64,000 bases of DNA. Source: Desulfobulbaceae bacterium. GTDB lineage: Bacteria > Desulfobacterota > Desulfobulbia > Desulfobulbales > Desulfocapsaceae. The notes beneath the pieces were generated by a model, which did no database searches, was not told the origin of the DNA, and was given only the letters and a program-made list of their open reading frames with translations. Location of the stretch: positions 62,001-126,000 of the forward strand of contig JAFLKM010000053.1 in NCBI GenBank assembly GCA_019163335.1, read 5' to 3'. Below, piece by piece: positions 8,020 to 17,726 of the stretch. Position 1 is the stretch's first letter. Every line of letters begins with the position of its first letter. Made by a program: the position numbers and the translations under genes.

Positions 8020-8310
8020 CTCCTACATCAGAAGGATCTTGAGGAAGGGTTCGGGGAGGTGTATATTCCTGAGGTTCTGGCCAGTAAATTACCAACACTG
8101 CTCGTGAGGTTGTTTGGCAGTGGGTTTTTCCGGCCAAGGAGCGCTCCATCGACCGCGTTATCATGCCCTTGAATCCGGGCTGCAAAAGACGGTGAAGCGA
8201 GCCGTGGCGTTTGCCGGCATTGACAAAAAGGCCAGTTGTCATACCTTGCGTTAGAGCTTTGTGACCCTTATGCTGGAAAACGGGGTGAATATCCGGGTGC
8301 TTCAGGAGGT
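8020..8310 (+). pseudogene. Integron integrase (IntI) pseudogene
   Basis: Three frame-shifted pieces spell an integron-type tyrosine recombinase in order: LLHQKDLEEGFGEVYIP, then [20 protein letters not shown], then [19 protein letters not shown] followed by [12 protein letters not shown] and, after a TAG at 8252-8254, SFVTLMLENGVNIRVLQE. These match the IntI C-terminal catalytic half; the stop falls where the second His of HTLRH belongs. The N-terminal half and the segment with the catalytic Tyr are gone, although an LME fragment near 7913 may be a further remnant. Two frameshifts, one nonsense codon and truncation make it non-functional. It reads away from the attC-like site and the nuclease gene, as an integrase does relative to its cassettes. 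Confidence 0.8.
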
Positions 8311-8529
8311 TGCAAAGTGCGCTGGATATGTTGCCGGTTTGATTGGGGGCGGGGAGAAGGGGTTGAGGTATGAAGTCAGGGACAGAATGATTTTCGCAAA
8401 AAGTCGCGAAAAAATTCAGTCCCTTGGGCCCTCTCTTTCAGTCCGTCTCCTTGTCTATTTTCCGGGTTATGCAAAAAAAATCCATCCATCTTGAGTAAAA
8501 CCGTAACTGGTTAAAAGGTACATTTAATT

Positions 8530-10878
8530 TTGTCTGAAACGAAAAAAATAATCCCTGCAAAAACAGGTCGTCTGCGGAGCAGGCCGGGCGGCTGGAAGCT
8601 GTTGAAAATTGTGGTGCCGGTGGTGCTTGTGGTTGCCGTGGCCCTGGCCCTGTACGTGGGGTATCTGGACAAGATCATCCGCCACAAGTTTGACGGCAAA
8701 CGCTGGGCCTTGCCCGCTGTGGTCTATGCCCGACCCCTGGAGTTATATCCTGGTCTGTCCCTTACCGCCCCCATGCTGGCCGCAGAGTTGCAGCTTGCCG
8801 GCTATCGGCAGGACAAGGCGGCGAAGGACCCGGGTGGCTATGACCTTGCCGGCAATGTCATCCGTCTTTCCACCAGGGATTTTGCTTTTCCCGACGGTGT
8901 GGAGCAGTCAGCACGCATTACCGTCGAGTTTTCCGGGTCTGCCGTCAAGAAAATCTCGCGCACCGATAACGGTGCCGAGCTGGCCTTGGCGCGTATTGAT
9001 CCGGCCCGCATCGGTAGTTTTCATCCCCTGGAAAATGAAGACCGAGTTGTCTATAAACGGGAAGAGCTGCCCGATTTACTGGTCAAGACCTTGATAGCGG
9101 TGGAGGATCAGCATTTTCAGGCCCATTTCGGAGTTGATCCCTTGGGGATTCTGCGGGCCATGTTTGCCAATATTCGAGCCGGTAAGACCGTCCAGGGCGG
9201 CAGCACCCTGACCCAGCAACTGGTGAAGAATTTTTTCCTGAACAACGAGCGCACCCTGTACCGCAAGTTCAATGAACTGATCATGGCCCTGCTTATTGAG
9301 GCCCATTACAGTAAGGATGAGATCCTCACCGCCTATGCCAACGAGATTTTCCTTGGACAGGATCGGGGGCGGGCGGTGCATGGGTTTGGCCTGGCCAGTC
9401 AGTTTTATTTTCGGCGTGAATTGAAAGATCTCTCGGCCGCCCAGATGGCGATGCTGGTGGGGATGATCAAGGGGCCTTCCTATTATGATCCGCGTCGTGA
9501 GCCGGAACGCTGCCTGCAACGGCGCCAGGTGGTGCTCGATGTGATGCGGGCGGAAGGGGTGATTTCCGATGAGCTCTACGCCACGGCCAAGTCCGCCGGC
9601 ATGGAGAAGGGGGAAATGATCCAGAGCGGGTTTAACCGCTACCCGGCCTTTCTCGATCTGGTGCGCCGTCAGTTGGGCGAGGAGTATCGTGAAGAGGATC
9701 TCACCTCCAATGGCCTGAAGATCCTGACCACCCTTGATCCGCAAGTGCAGACGCAGGTGGAGAAGCATCTGCAGGAGACAATGGCTGCCCTGGAAAAACG
9801 AACAGGGGTTACGGGTTTGGAAGGGGCTGTGATCGTCAGCAGCCGCGAGGGTGGAGAAATCCAGGCCGTGGCTGGTGGACGTGAGGCCATGCAGTCCGGC
9901 TTTAACCGGGCCCTTGACGCCCATCGCCCCATTGGTTCACTCATAAAACCGGTGGTTTATCTGACCGCCCTGAACAACGGCTATACCCTGGCCACCCCGG
10001 TGGATGATATCGTCTTGACCGTCTCTGCCGCCGGTGCCAAGGATTGGCGGCCAGCCAACTATGACAAAAAGGAACATGGCGTGGTGCCATTCTATGAGGC
10101 GCTGGCCCATTCCTATAATCTGTCCACCGTCCGCATCGGGATGGATGTCGGCGTGGAAAAGGTAGTGGAGAATATCGGGCAGATGGGAATCAAGCGCGAC
10201 TTCCAGCCCTATCCTTCTTTTCTCCTGGGGACGGCGGAGATGTCGCCCCTGGAGGTAGCGCGGATGTATCAGGTCTTTGCCACTGGCGGGTTTTATCAGC
10301 CCCAGCGGGTTATCAGCAGCGTGTTGACGTTGGAGAATAAGGTTGTTCAGCGCTTTGGGCTTTCCGTGGAGCAGCGTTTTTCCCCGGAAACCGTCTTCCT
10401 GCTCAACACCGCCCTGCAACGGGTGGTGAGTGAGGGAACGGCGCGGGGTCTTTCCCGTTCTATCCCTGAGACGATCAAAGCCGCCGGCAAGACCGGAACC
10501 ACCGATGAGCTGCGGGATAGCTGGTTTGCTGGGTACACCGGAGATCGGCTGGCCGTTGTCTGGGTCGGCTGCGATGACAACAAGCCGACAAAGCTCACCG
10601 GCGCCAGTGGCGCCATGGTGGTCTGGGGTAAAATTATGCAGTCCCTGCATCCCCAGCCGCTGGAGCTGACGGAGCCGGAGGGGATTGAATGGGCCCGCAT
10701 CAATGCCGAGTCCTACGGCTATTCTGATGAGGCTTCCCGGGCAAATGTGGTGTTGCCTTTTATGGCAGGAACTGTTCCTGCCGGGGCTGAGCGTCCTTTG
10801 CCGTCGTCGTCCGGCGGGGAGCGGCAGGGGGGCAATGGCCCTGATCTCTGGAATACGATCCGCGATTGGTTTCAGTGA
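8530..10878 (+). CDS. mrcB: Bifunctional penicillin-binding protein 1b
   Basis: This class A PBP polymerises lipid II and cross-links the glycan strands in the periplasm. It has 782 residues: a cytoplasmic tail, one membrane helix (about 25-45), a UB2H-like region (about 60-160), and a GT51 transglycosylase with VEDQHFQAHFG (Glu192) and QGGSTLTQQLVKN. The transpeptidase carries S470-x-x-K, SYN at 528-530 and KTGT at 654-657. All catalytic motifs are intact, and the UB2H-like part favours 1b over 1a. Translation appears to start at TTG after an AAAAGG; no ATG is available near the expected N-terminus. A TPR lipoprotein gene follows and may encode a partner. Confidence 0.93.
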   Translation: MSETKKIIPAKTGRLRSRPGGWKLLKIVVPVVLVVAVALALYVGYLDKIIRHKFDGKRWALPAVVYARPLELYPGLSLTAPMLAAELQLAGYRQDKAAKDPGGYDLAGNVIRLSTRDFAFPDGVEQSARITVEFSGSAVKKISRTDNGAELALARIDPARIGSFHPLENEDRVVYKREELPDLLVKTLIAVEDQHFQAHFGVDPLGILRAMFANIRAGKTVQGGSTLTQQLVKNFFLNNERTLYRKFNELIMALLIEAHYSKDEILTAYANEIFLGQDRGRAVHGFGLASQFYFRRELKDLSAAQMAMLVGMIKGPSYYDPRREPERCLQRRQVVLDVMRAEGVISDELYATAKSAGMEKGEMIQSGFNRYPAFLDLVRRQLGEEYREEDLTSNGLKILTTLDPQVQTQVEKHLQETMAALEKRTGVTGLEGAVIVSSREGGEIQAVAGGREAMQSGFNRALDAHRPIGSLIKPVVYLTALNNGYTLATPVDDIVLTVSAAGAKDWRPANYDKKEHGVVPFYEALAHSYNLSTVRIGMDVGVEKVVENIGQMGIKRDFQPYPSFLLGTAEMSPLEVARMYQVFATGGFYQPQRVISSVLTLENKVVQRFGLSVEQRFSPETVFLLNTALQRVVSEGTARGLSRSIPETIKAAGKTGTTDELRDSWFAGYTGDRLAVVWVGCDDNKPTKLTGASGAMVVWGKIMQSLHPQPLELTEPEGIEWARINAESYGYSDEASRANVVLPFMAGTVPAGAERPLPSSSGGERQGGNGPDLWNTIRDWFQ

Positions 10879-10962
10879 TGTGAAAAACTTCTTGGTGGAT
10901 GTGGAGCCCTCTCTTTCAGGCTGAAGTTTAAAGACATGACGATGATCGAGTAAAAAACGAAG

Positions 10963-11556
10963 ATGAATCAATTAAGTGGTAAATATTTCAAGGAGTTGAC
11001 CGGCAAGATCGGGATGCTCATGGTCGTTGTCCTGTTTTTGCACGGCTGCACAATGAAGCATTCCGTTGAATATCCAGGCAGGCCCGAACCTGCTCCGCTG
11101 CCTGCTCCTCGTCCGCGCCCAGCGCCTGCTCCGACTCCGGCGCCTTCCCCTCTTCCTGCTCCTGAACCAGAAGTGGAGACTGTGCCTGATGTGCCTGAAT
11201 CCAATCCCATCAGCAGTCGAGAATCGGTACCGGTGCCTGCAGAAGGGAAAGCGGCTGGCGCCTTGCTTGCCAGTGCGCGGCAAAATGTGCGGGCAGGTGA
11301 GTTCAGCCAGGCTGAAATTATCCTGGAGCGGGCCCTCCGGGTCGAGCCCCGCAATGCCCGGTTATGGCATGAGATGGCACAGGTGAAGTACTCCCAGAAG
11401 GATTATGCACAGGCGGTGCAGTTCTGCATCAAGTCCAATAGTCTGGCCGGCAAGGATTATACCTTGATGCAGCAGAACTGGCTGCTGATGGAAAAGGCCT
11501 ATATCGAGCTTGGAGAACCGGAGAAGGCACAGCAGGTCCGGATTAAATCCGGTTGA
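10963..11556 (+). CDS. Proline-rich lipoprotein with TPR repeats
   Basis: The product has 197 residues. A type II signal ends in the lipobox LHGC (Cys29). Residues about 35-80 are a Pro/Ala/Glu-rich spacer (repeated PAP and PAPE), long enough to cross part of the periplasm. Residues about 95-195 form at least two tetratricopeptide repeats (AEIILERALRVEPRNARLWH and DYAQAVQFCIKSNS). It lies 84 bases after mrcB in the same direction and is probably co-transcribed. In enteric bacteria, outer-membrane lipoproteins LpoA (which has TPR-like repeats) and LpoB activate PBP1a and PBP1b, so a similar job is a reasonable guess, but no sequence match to either is seen. Confidence 0.75.
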   Translation: MNQLSGKYFKELTGKIGMLMVVVLFLHGCTMKHSVEYPGRPEPAPLPAPRPRPAPAPTPAPSPLPAPEPEVETVPDVPESNPISSRESVPVPAEGKAAGALLASARQNVRAGEFSQAEIILERALRVEPRNARLWHEMAQVKYSQKDYAQAVQFCIKSNSLAGKDYTLMQQNWLLMEKAYIELGEPEKAQQVRIKSG

Positions 11557-11649
11557 TGGAAGTTTCGTTCCTTGAGTGTTGAGAGAGCATCAAGTCGAGT
11601 AATTTTGTGAGGGAATAGTCCCGCAACTCTTGGGTATTGATCGGTCAGT

Positions 11650-13488
11650 ATGGGATATTCGGAATCACGTGATGCGATAACCGCGCAGGTCAAAGAACAG
11701 GCCGACATCGTCCAGATCATCGGCGAAAGTGTTGACCTGAAAAGGGCGGGTGCCCGTTTCCTTGGCTGCTGTCCCTTTCATAGTGAGAAAACGCCGTCAT
11801 TCTCCGTGCATCCGGGACAGCAGTTTTATCACTGTTTCGGATGCGGCGCATCGGGTGATGTCTTTTCCTTCATGATGAAGCATCACAACATGGATTTCCC
11901 CACCGCCCTCCAGACCCTTGCCAGGCGGTATCAGATCGAGCTGCCGGAGCGGCAGGTTTCCCAGGCCGAGCAGGAAAAAGAACGTCTGCGCCAGGCCATG
12001 TTTGCGATCAATGAAAAGGCGGCGCGGGTGTATCGGGAGTATCTGCTTCATGCCAGGGGGGCGGGGTCTGCGCGTGCCTATCTTGAGCGGCGCGCGATTC
12101 CCCTTGCAGTTCAGGAGAAGTTTCAGCTGGGATATGCGCCGGCGGTGGAGGGTGCCGGCTGGAACTTCCTTGGCGCCACATTGCAGGGTGAGGAAAGCGC
12201 GGCAGCTGAGGCCGTCGGTCTGCTGGTAAAAAAGGAGGACACGGGCAGGACCTATGATCGTTTTCGGGATCGGATCCTTTTCCCTATCTTTGATGTGAAA
12301 GGCCGGATCAGCGGGTTTGGCGGCCGGATTATCGGTGAAGGGCAGCCCAAGTACATGAACTCCCCCGAAAGCCCGGTCTTTGACAAAAGCCGGCTGCTGC
12401 TGGGGCTCTTCCAGCAGGCGGCAGACATCCGAACCCGGCAGCGGGTGGTGCTGGTGGAAGGCAACTTTGATATGGTCTCCATGGTGGTGCACGGTTGTCC
12501 CAATGTGGTAGCCCCTCTGGGAACTGCTCTGACCCGTCCGCAATTAAAGCTGCTGCGCCATTACACTGATAACGCCATTCTCCTTTTTGATGGCGACACA
12601 GCCGGAATCAAGGCGGCGGTGCGGGCCGTGCCCCTGTTTCTGGCCGAGCAGATGAGTGCGAAGGTGGCGCTGCTGCCGCCTGGGCATGACCCTGACACCT
12701 TTATCCGCGAAAAGGGTCAGGAGGCATTGGAGCGGTTGCTGGATGCGGCGATGCCGCTTGCTGAGTTTGCCCTGGCCAGGATGATCGAAGAACATGGCCT
12801 GAATCTTGATGGCAAGGGCAGAATCGTTGAAGAGCTTCGTCCGCTGGTGCAGGCGGCGGCCTCTCCCTTGCAGCGGTCGGTGGTGATCGCCCATTTCAGT
12901 GAAAAACTGGGGATGGATGCCCGGCAACTCAATGATCTGCTTGTGGAAAACAGTCCTGGGCCTGTAGAGGTGTTACCCCCCATTTCACCAAGAAAAGAAT
13001 CGAGACGGATATTACTGGAAGGGAGAAGAGATCTTCGGTTGAATGGTCAGCAAAAGCGTCTTGTGTCGTATATGGTTCGCTATCCCGGCCATTTTTCGCG
13101 ATTGGAAGAGGCTGGACTCAGGTCGCTTTTGGCAGAGGGGGTGGGGGAGGTTTTGTTTTTACAGATCAAGGCCCTGCACGCCAGGAATCCTCAGTTTGAG
13201 CCGGAGGAGTTGCTGGCCGTCCTGCCCGAGGGAGAGGAACGTACCTTGGTCGTGGAAATTCAACTGGCGACGAAAGCCGCCTCCGAGACTGGTATTTCCT
13301 CAGGTACCGAAGAGGAGTTGACCGAGTTGTTGGGCTGGTTGAAAAAGCAGGAGCTGGAGGAGATGAAAAAAAAGGTGTTTGCGGAACTGATAAACGTGTC
13401 AGGGGACGCCTCCGACGAGCGAGACCGGTTACTGCTGCTGGTAGCAAAGATTAATCAGGAACTGCATGCCCTCAATGAGGGTGTCTGA
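11650..13488 (+). CDS. dnaG: DNA primase
   Basis: DnaG makes RNA primers at the replication fork. The 612-residue protein has the CHC2 zinc finger (C41-P-F-H44, C62-x2-C65), the primase core, and a Toprim domain with LVEGNFDMVSM and LFDGDTAGIKAA. The C-terminal helicase-binding region (about 440-612) is divergent, as is usual. The Toprim EGYxD motif has Asn in place of Tyr. It belongs to the classical dnaG-rpoD pair of the macromolecular synthesis operon; rpsU, which often leads it, is missing here and is replaced by mrcB and a lipoprotein gene. Confidence 0.95.
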   Translation: MGYSESRDAITAQVKEQADIVQIIGESVDLKRAGARFLGCCPFHSEKTPSFSVHPGQQFYHCFGCGASGDVFSFMMKHHNMDFPTALQTLARRYQIELPERQVSQAEQEKERLRQAMFAINEKAARVYREYLLHARGAGSARAYLERRAIPLAVQEKFQLGYAPAVEGAGWNFLGATLQGEESAAAEAVGLLVKKEDTGRTYDRFRDRILFPIFDVKGRISGFGGRIIGEGQPKYMNSPESPVFDKSRLLLGLFQQAADIRTRQRVVLVEGNFDMVSMVVHGCPNVVAPLGTALTRPQLKLLRHYTDNAILLFDGDTAGIKAAVRAVPLFLAEQMSAKVALLPPGHDPDTFIREKGQEALERLLDAAMPLAEFALARMIEEHGLNLDGKGRIVEELRPLVQAAASPLQRSVVIAHFSEKLGMDARQLNDLLVENSPGPVEVLPPISPRKESRRILLEGRRDLRLNGQQKRLVSYMVRYPGHFSRLEEAGLRSLLAEGVGEVLFLQIKALHARNPQFEPEELLAVLPEGEERTLVVEIQLATKAASETGISSGTEEELTELLGWLKKQELEEMKKKVFAELINVSGDASDERDRLLLLVAKINQELHALNEGV

Positions 13489-13987
13489 AGAAACGAGATT
13501 CTCATTCCTGCCAGTGTTCTACAGCCGATTGGTCACTGCTTTGAGGGCTGGGCACAGCGATGTCTGGTTGGCCACCCCATCTTCTGGGGGACCATTTTTC
13601 CGGTATCGGGTGTAAAAAATGAGGGGGCATCGGTGGTTACAAATCGAAAAAATGCGGGTATGCCTTTAACTCATTATTTTTTCAAACAAATTATTGATAT
13701 TAAAAATTTAATTGATATAGTGCGTTGCATGGAGAAAACATTGGTCATTTTTCAATGAGAGGGAAAAATCTGCCAGTTCTAGCCTCATCTCTATTCCATC
13801 TCACCTGTTTTCCCCATCGTGTTTTTGATCCGAGAGACATGAATACCGCGATTCTGTAACGCTCGTCTGTTTTCGATTCCTTGAATATAACTGAAAATCC
13901 CGGCTCATCCCGGGAAGCTATATTGTGCTGGATTTCCTGATTTTTTTAGGGGATGTAATAAAACGTACAACCTCGGAGGGAGGAAGT
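13489..13987. other. Spacer between dnaG and rpoD
   Basis: About 500 bases without a gene. It holds a plausible promoter (listed separately) and a long AT-rich part from 13670 to 13760. The frame continues open upstream of the rpoD start to 13925, but with no conserved residues. Confidence 0.5.
13694..13721 (+). promoter_or_regulatory. Probable promoter of rpoD
   Basis: TTGATA and TATAGT with a 16-base spacer in an AT-rich stretch, about 270 bases before the rpoD start. It would let rpoD be expressed independently of dnaG. Confidence 0.5.
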
Positions 13988-15640
13988 ATGGCTGTAGATG
14001 AAGATTTGGATCAGCATGAGCAGGAGCATGCAGGCAGTGATCATCTGCTCGAAGATGATGCCTTTGATTTGACCGAAATTACTGGCGGCCTGATGCGTGA
14101 AAGTGAAGTGATTGTCCCTGAGTGGGCCGAAGGAGACGTCGATCATCTTTCAGTTATTTCAGGAAACAGTGATAGTGATGAAGAGCTGGCTATCGATTCT
14201 GATGACGATGACTTAGGCTGTATTGGGGAACCTGCCTGCAAGGGGTGCCATACTGTTGAGCCCATCAGTATTTATTTGCGCGAGATGGGGGCCATGCCCT
14301 TGCTCAGCCATGAGGAAGAATTTGAGCTGGCCCGGCTGATGGAAGAGGGTTTGTCTCGTATCCAGCTGGCGGTGCTTTCCACTCCTTTGGCTATTCCGGC
14401 CCTTCAGTCTCTGGTGAAGGAACTTCAGACGGGTCGGGTAAAGATCACTCAAATCCTGAAGGGTCTTTCGGATGATCAGAATGAAATCCTGACTCAAGTG
14501 CAGGATGAGTTTATTCGTCGGGTTGCACAGGTCACGGAACTTGAGCAGAAAAGAGAGGCGTTGCGGCAACTTTTTCTTAGTTGTGCGGATGGAGCCGAAG
14601 AGGACGAAGAGGTCTATCAGCAGATTCTCGCAATAGGAACGGAGATAGCAGAGACTTTTCAGGATCGACTTATTTGTTCCCGCTGTATTAATGGCATTGC
14701 TGTAAGTCTCGAGGAGCTGGCGAATCGATTTCGTATCGTTAGGGCTCAGGTAATGCAGGAGTATACCTTGGCGATGAGAGAGGAGGTGGCCGTGGAGGTT
14801 ACTCCTCTTGAGCTTGAGAAAAAAATAGGCAGGGTTTTGCGTGAGGGCTTAGGCTTCGGGTATAGAGCTTTGCAGGCCATTCTCCATGAGCTGGAGATGG
14901 CAAGAGAGGTTGTCACGGATGCCAAAGAATCACTGGTGCGGGCTAATCTGCGCCTGGTGGTTTCGGTGGCCAAAAAATTTGTGAATCGTGGCCTGCAGTT
15001 TCCCGATCTTGTGCAGGAGGGGAATATCGGTTTGATCAAGGCCGTGGAAAAATTTGATTATCATCGCGGCTACAAGTTCAGCACCTATGCCACTTGGTGG
15101 ATTCGTCAGTCGATAACCCGCGGTATTGCTGATCAGGGACGAACCATTCGTCTGCCGGTGCACATGATCGAGACCATTAATCGGCTGCTGCGCGTGACCA
15201 GAGATTTTGTCCGGCATGAGAACAGGGAGCCGACCCCGGAAGAAATGGCGGAACAGCTTGGTGTGGATGTGCTGAAGGTTCGGGCGGCGTTGAAAACAGC
15301 CAAGGATGCTATTTCGCTGGATATGCCGGTGGGAACCGACGAAGAGTCTTTTCTGTCTGATTTTATTGAAGATTACAGTGCTATTGGGCCGGATCAATCC
15401 TCCATGGTGGACAGCTTGAAAGAGTGTCTCCGTCGGGTGATGGCTACCCTTTCGGCTCGGGAGATCAAGGTGTTGCAGCTGCGATATGGCATTGATGTGA
15501 GTTGTGATCATACCCTCGAAGAGGTGGGGAAATGTTTCGCCGTGACCCGGGAACGGATCCGTCAGATAGAGGCCCAGGCGATACAGAAACTTCAGCATCC
15601 TTCCCGCATGGAAGAACTTCGTGTGTTTGTTAAAGATTAG
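13988..15640 (+). CDS. rpoD: RNA polymerase primary sigma factor RpoD
   Basis: This is the main sigma70 factor, directing RNA polymerase to -35/-10 promoters. It has 550 residues: an acidic N-terminal region (about 1-70, rich in Asp/Glu), region 1.2 ([20 protein letters not shown]), a non-conserved insert, and regions 2-4. Region 2 has [12 protein letters not shown], then [20 protein letters not shown] and YATWWIRQ; region 4 ends in the helix-turn-helix [20 protein letters not shown]. An upstream frame begins at 13925, but the chosen ATG follows the strong Shine-Dalgarno GGAGGGAGG. A terminator follows directly. Confidence 0.96.
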   Translation: MAVDEDLDQHEQEHAGSDHLLEDDAFDLTEITGGLMRESEVIVPEWAEGDVDHLSVISGNSDSDEELAIDSDDDDLGCIGEPACKGCHTVEPISIYLREMGAMPLLSHEEEFELARLMEEGLSRIQLAVLSTPLAIPALQSLVKELQTGRVKITQILKGLSDDQNEILTQVQDEFIRRVAQVTELEQKREALRQLFLSCADGAEEDEEVYQQILAIGTEIAETFQDRLICSRCINGIAVSLEELANRFRIVRAQVMQEYTLAMREEVAVEVTPLELEKKIGRVLREGLGFGYRALQAILHELEMAREVVTDAKESLVRANLRLVVSVAKKFVNRGLQFPDLVQEGNIGLIKAVEKFDYHRGYKFSTYATWWIRQSITRGIADQGRTIRLPVHMIETINRLLRVTRDFVRHENREPTPEEMAEQLGVDVLKVRAALKTAKDAISLDMPVGTDEESFLSDFIEDYSAIGPDQSSMVDSLKECLRRVMATLSAREIKVLQLRYGIDVSCDHTLEEVGKCFAVTRERIRQIEAQAIQKLQHPSRMEELRVFVKD

Positions 15641-15672
15641 AAGGCGTCAAGGAAACACCAATATCCCCACCT

Positions 15673-15699
15673 CCTTCCTTAAAAAAGAAGGTTTTTTTT
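15673..15699 (+). terminator. Intrinsic terminator after rpoD
   Basis: A short stem CCTTC/GAAGG with an A-rich loop is followed by eight T residues, about 30 bases after the rpoD stop. Confidence 0.7.
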
Positions 15700-15710
15700 G
15701 TCTGTAAGGC

Positions 15711-15733
15711 ACTTGTCCCGTTCTTCAGGGTTA
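15711..15733. repeat. Recurrent intergenic motif, copy 2 of 3
   Basis: Reads ACTTGTCCCGTTCTTCAGGG then TTA. It lies right after the rpoD terminator and about 85 bases before dprA. It shares the core CCCGTTC and the trailing GGGTTA with the other two copies. Confidence 0.55.
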
Positions 15734-15816
15734 GAAGACAATATCGAAAGCCGTCACAAATATCTGTCAAATAGTTGAGCATTCTTTCACCGTTACACAC
15801 AGGACCAGGATGATGT

Positions 15817-16947
15817 ATGGCTGATCTCCTTGATTGGGTGAGTTTGAGTCTGGTGCCGGGTCTGGGAGTTACCGGACTCGGTCGTCTGGTGGATTTTTTT
15901 GCCGGAGCGGATGGGGTTTTACGGGCCACGGCCAAAGAACGCTCACAAGTTGGTGGAATCCGGGCGGAGGCTTTGCACGGGCTGACAGATGTAACAGCGG
16001 TTCGGGAACGGGGAGAGCTTGAGCTGGAGCGTTTGGCCGGGCTTGGGGCGCAGGCCATTTGTTTTGAGGACCAGGATTATCCCCCTCTGCTTCGCCAGAT
16101 CAGCACCTCGCCGCCAGTCTTGTATGTGACGGGTCGTAAGGAGCTGCTGGAAAGTTGCTGTGTGGCGATTGTTGGTTCACGGGCGGCAACAAGTTACGGA
16201 CACCGGATCGCCTCTGCCCTGGGCCATGACTTGGCGCTCCAGGGAGTGACCGTGGTTTCCGGTATGGCCCTGGGGATTGATGCCTTTGCCCACACCGGCG
16301 CCTTGTCCGCCTCCGGCGGCACCGTTGCTGTGCTTGGATGCGGGCTGGATGTGGTTTATCCCCTGCAGAACCGGCGCTTATATGAACAGATACAAGAGTG
16401 TGGTCTCTTGGTGAGTGAATATCCTCTGGGCATCCGTCCGGAAGGATTCCGCTTTCCAGCCCGTAATCGGATCATTGCCGGGATGAGTTATGGCGTGGTG
16501 GTGGTTGAGGCGGCAAGAAAGTCCGGCTCCCTGATTACGGCTGAGTTTGCCCTTGAAGAAGGACGGGATGTCTTCGCCGTCCCTGGTCAGGTGGATTCTT
16601 TTAAAAGCGCCGGGGCGCATTGGTTGTTGCAGCAGGGGGCTAAACTTGTGCTTTCCGCTGCAGACATCCTTGAGGAGCTCCATCTGTGCAAAGGGCTTCT
16701 TCGAGACAACCTGGGAGAACAACCGGGTGCGGCGCAAGGTCTTGACGCAGTCGACGCCGAACTTCTGGGCTTACTTGTGATGATCGAACCGTATGCCATG
16801 AAACGTGACGCCCTGATCGCTAAATCCGGACTTGCCCCCGGCCAGATGGCTGAGTTCCTGCTCCGTCTGGAGCTTGATGGGCTGGTGGAGATGTTGCCGG
16901 GTGATGAGGTGCGCAGAATAGGGCAAGAGGGTGAGAAGAGAACGTGA
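15817..16947 (+). CDS. dprA: DNA-processing protein DprA
   Basis: DprA (Smf) binds incoming single-stranded DNA during transformation and loads RecA. The 376-residue protein has an N-terminal helical SAM-like region (1-70), the Rossmann-type DprA core (VAIVGSRAATSYGHRIASAL, VSGMALGIDAFAH, FPARNRIIAGMSYGVVVVEA and SGSLITAEFALEEGRDVFAV) and a C-terminal winged helix (about 305-370). All diagnostic motifs are present and the length is typical. It starts at ATG after ACCAGGATG. It leads the group dprA-rpe-pgi (gaps 44 and 45 bases). DprA is widespread and by itself does not prove natural competence. Confidence 0.94.
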   Translation: MADLLDWVSLSLVPGLGVTGLGRLVDFFAGADGVLRATAKERSQVGGIRAEALHGLTDVTAVRERGELELERLAGLGAQAICFEDQDYPPLLRQISTSPPVLYVTGRKELLESCCVAIVGSRAATSYGHRIASALGHDLALQGVTVVSGMALGIDAFAHTGALSASGGTVAVLGCGLDVVYPLQNRRLYEQIQECGLLVSEYPLGIRPEGFRFPARNRIIAGMSYGVVVVEAARKSGSLITAEFALEEGRDVFAVPGQVDSFKSAGAHWLLQQGAKLVLSAADILEELHLCKGLLRDNLGEQPGAAQGLDAVDAELLGLLVMIEPYAMKRDALIAKSGLAPGQMAEFLLRLELDGLVEMLPGDEVRRIGQEGEKRT

Positions 16948-16991
16948 AGTGAGAGTAGTAAGAATGATTCTATAAAGTTAAAGAGGAATTT

Positions 16992-17681
16992 ATGCAGCAG
17001 ATTCAAATAGCGCCATCCATCCTGTCCGCTGATTTTTCCCGTCTAGGTGAAGAAATTCGCGCTGTTGATCAGGCCGGGGCTGAGGTGATCCACGTTGATG
17101 TCATGGATGGACATTTTGTCCCCAATATCACGATTGGGCCATTGGTGGTCAAGGCGGTCCGTCAGGTGACGGCCAAAGTGGTTGATGTGCACCTGATGAT
17201 TGAAAATGCTGACCGTTATCTGGAGTCTTTTGCCGATGCCGGTGCCGACTGGATTACCGTGCATGTGGAGGCCTGCCCGCATCTGCATCGGACGGTAACC
17301 CGTATCCGGGAGCTGGGAAAGAAGGCCGGAGTGGTTTTGAATCCGGCGACGCCTTTAGAGACCCTTGATTATATTCTGGAAGAAGTGGATCTGGTGATGC
17401 TCATGAGTGTTAATCCTGGATTTGGCGGCCAATCTTTTATCCCGTCTACGCTGCGCAAGATCAGTCGACTGAAAAAACGGATCGACGAGCTGGGCCTTAA
17501 CGTTGGCATTGAGATTGATGGTGGCATCAGTGCGGCGACCATTACCCGGGTGGCCGAGGCAGGGGCCAATATCTTCGTTGCAGGCTCAGCGATTTACGGG
17601 AAAGCGGATTATCAGGCTGTCATCAAGGAATTGCGAGATTTGGCTGAGGCTGGAAGCAGGAGCAGAAAAGGACTGGAATAG
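16992..17681 (+). CDS. rpe: Ribulose-phosphate 3-epimerase
   Basis: Interconverts ribulose 5-phosphate and xylulose 5-phosphate in the pentose phosphate pathway. The 229-residue TIM barrel shows the family motifs IAPSILSADFSRLGEE, VIHVDVMDGHFVPNITIGP, VDVHLMIENAD, MSVNPGFGGQSFIP and IDGGI, which include the metal-binding His and Asp residues. A GAGGAAT Shine-Dalgarno precedes the ATG. It sits between dprA and pgi, linking it to the neighbouring sugar-phosphate enzyme. Confidence 0.96.
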   Translation: MQQIQIAPSILSADFSRLGEEIRAVDQAGAEVIHVDVMDGHFVPNITIGPLVVKAVRQVTAKVVDVHLMIENADRYLESFADAGADWITVHVEACPHLHRTVTRIRELGKKAGVVLNPATPLETLDYILEEVDLVMLMSVNPGFGGQSFIPSTLRKISRLKKRIDELGLNVGIEIDGGISAATITRVAEAGANIFVAGSAIYGKADYQAVIKELRDLAEAGSRSRKGLE

Positions 17682-17726
17682 CGATCTGATTGCAGTTGTG
17701 GTGTTGCCCTGAAGAGGAGAAAAACG

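Larger units (their letters stand above)
7521..8529. other. Integron relic region without an intact gene
   Basis: About 1 kb between the nuclease gene and mrcB. It holds an attC-like site and remains of an integron integrase, described separately. A poly-T/poly-A stretch lies near 7688 and 7778-7800. Reading frames on either strand here have no recognisable product. Confidence 0.6.

Noticed and set aside
7889-8242. 117-codon minus-strand frame in the integron relic
   Set aside because: Its complement reads as three frame-shifted IntI fragments, which are far more specific.
9937-10971. 344-codon minus-strand frame over mrcB
   Set aside because: An antisense shadow of a gene with all PBP motifs intact.
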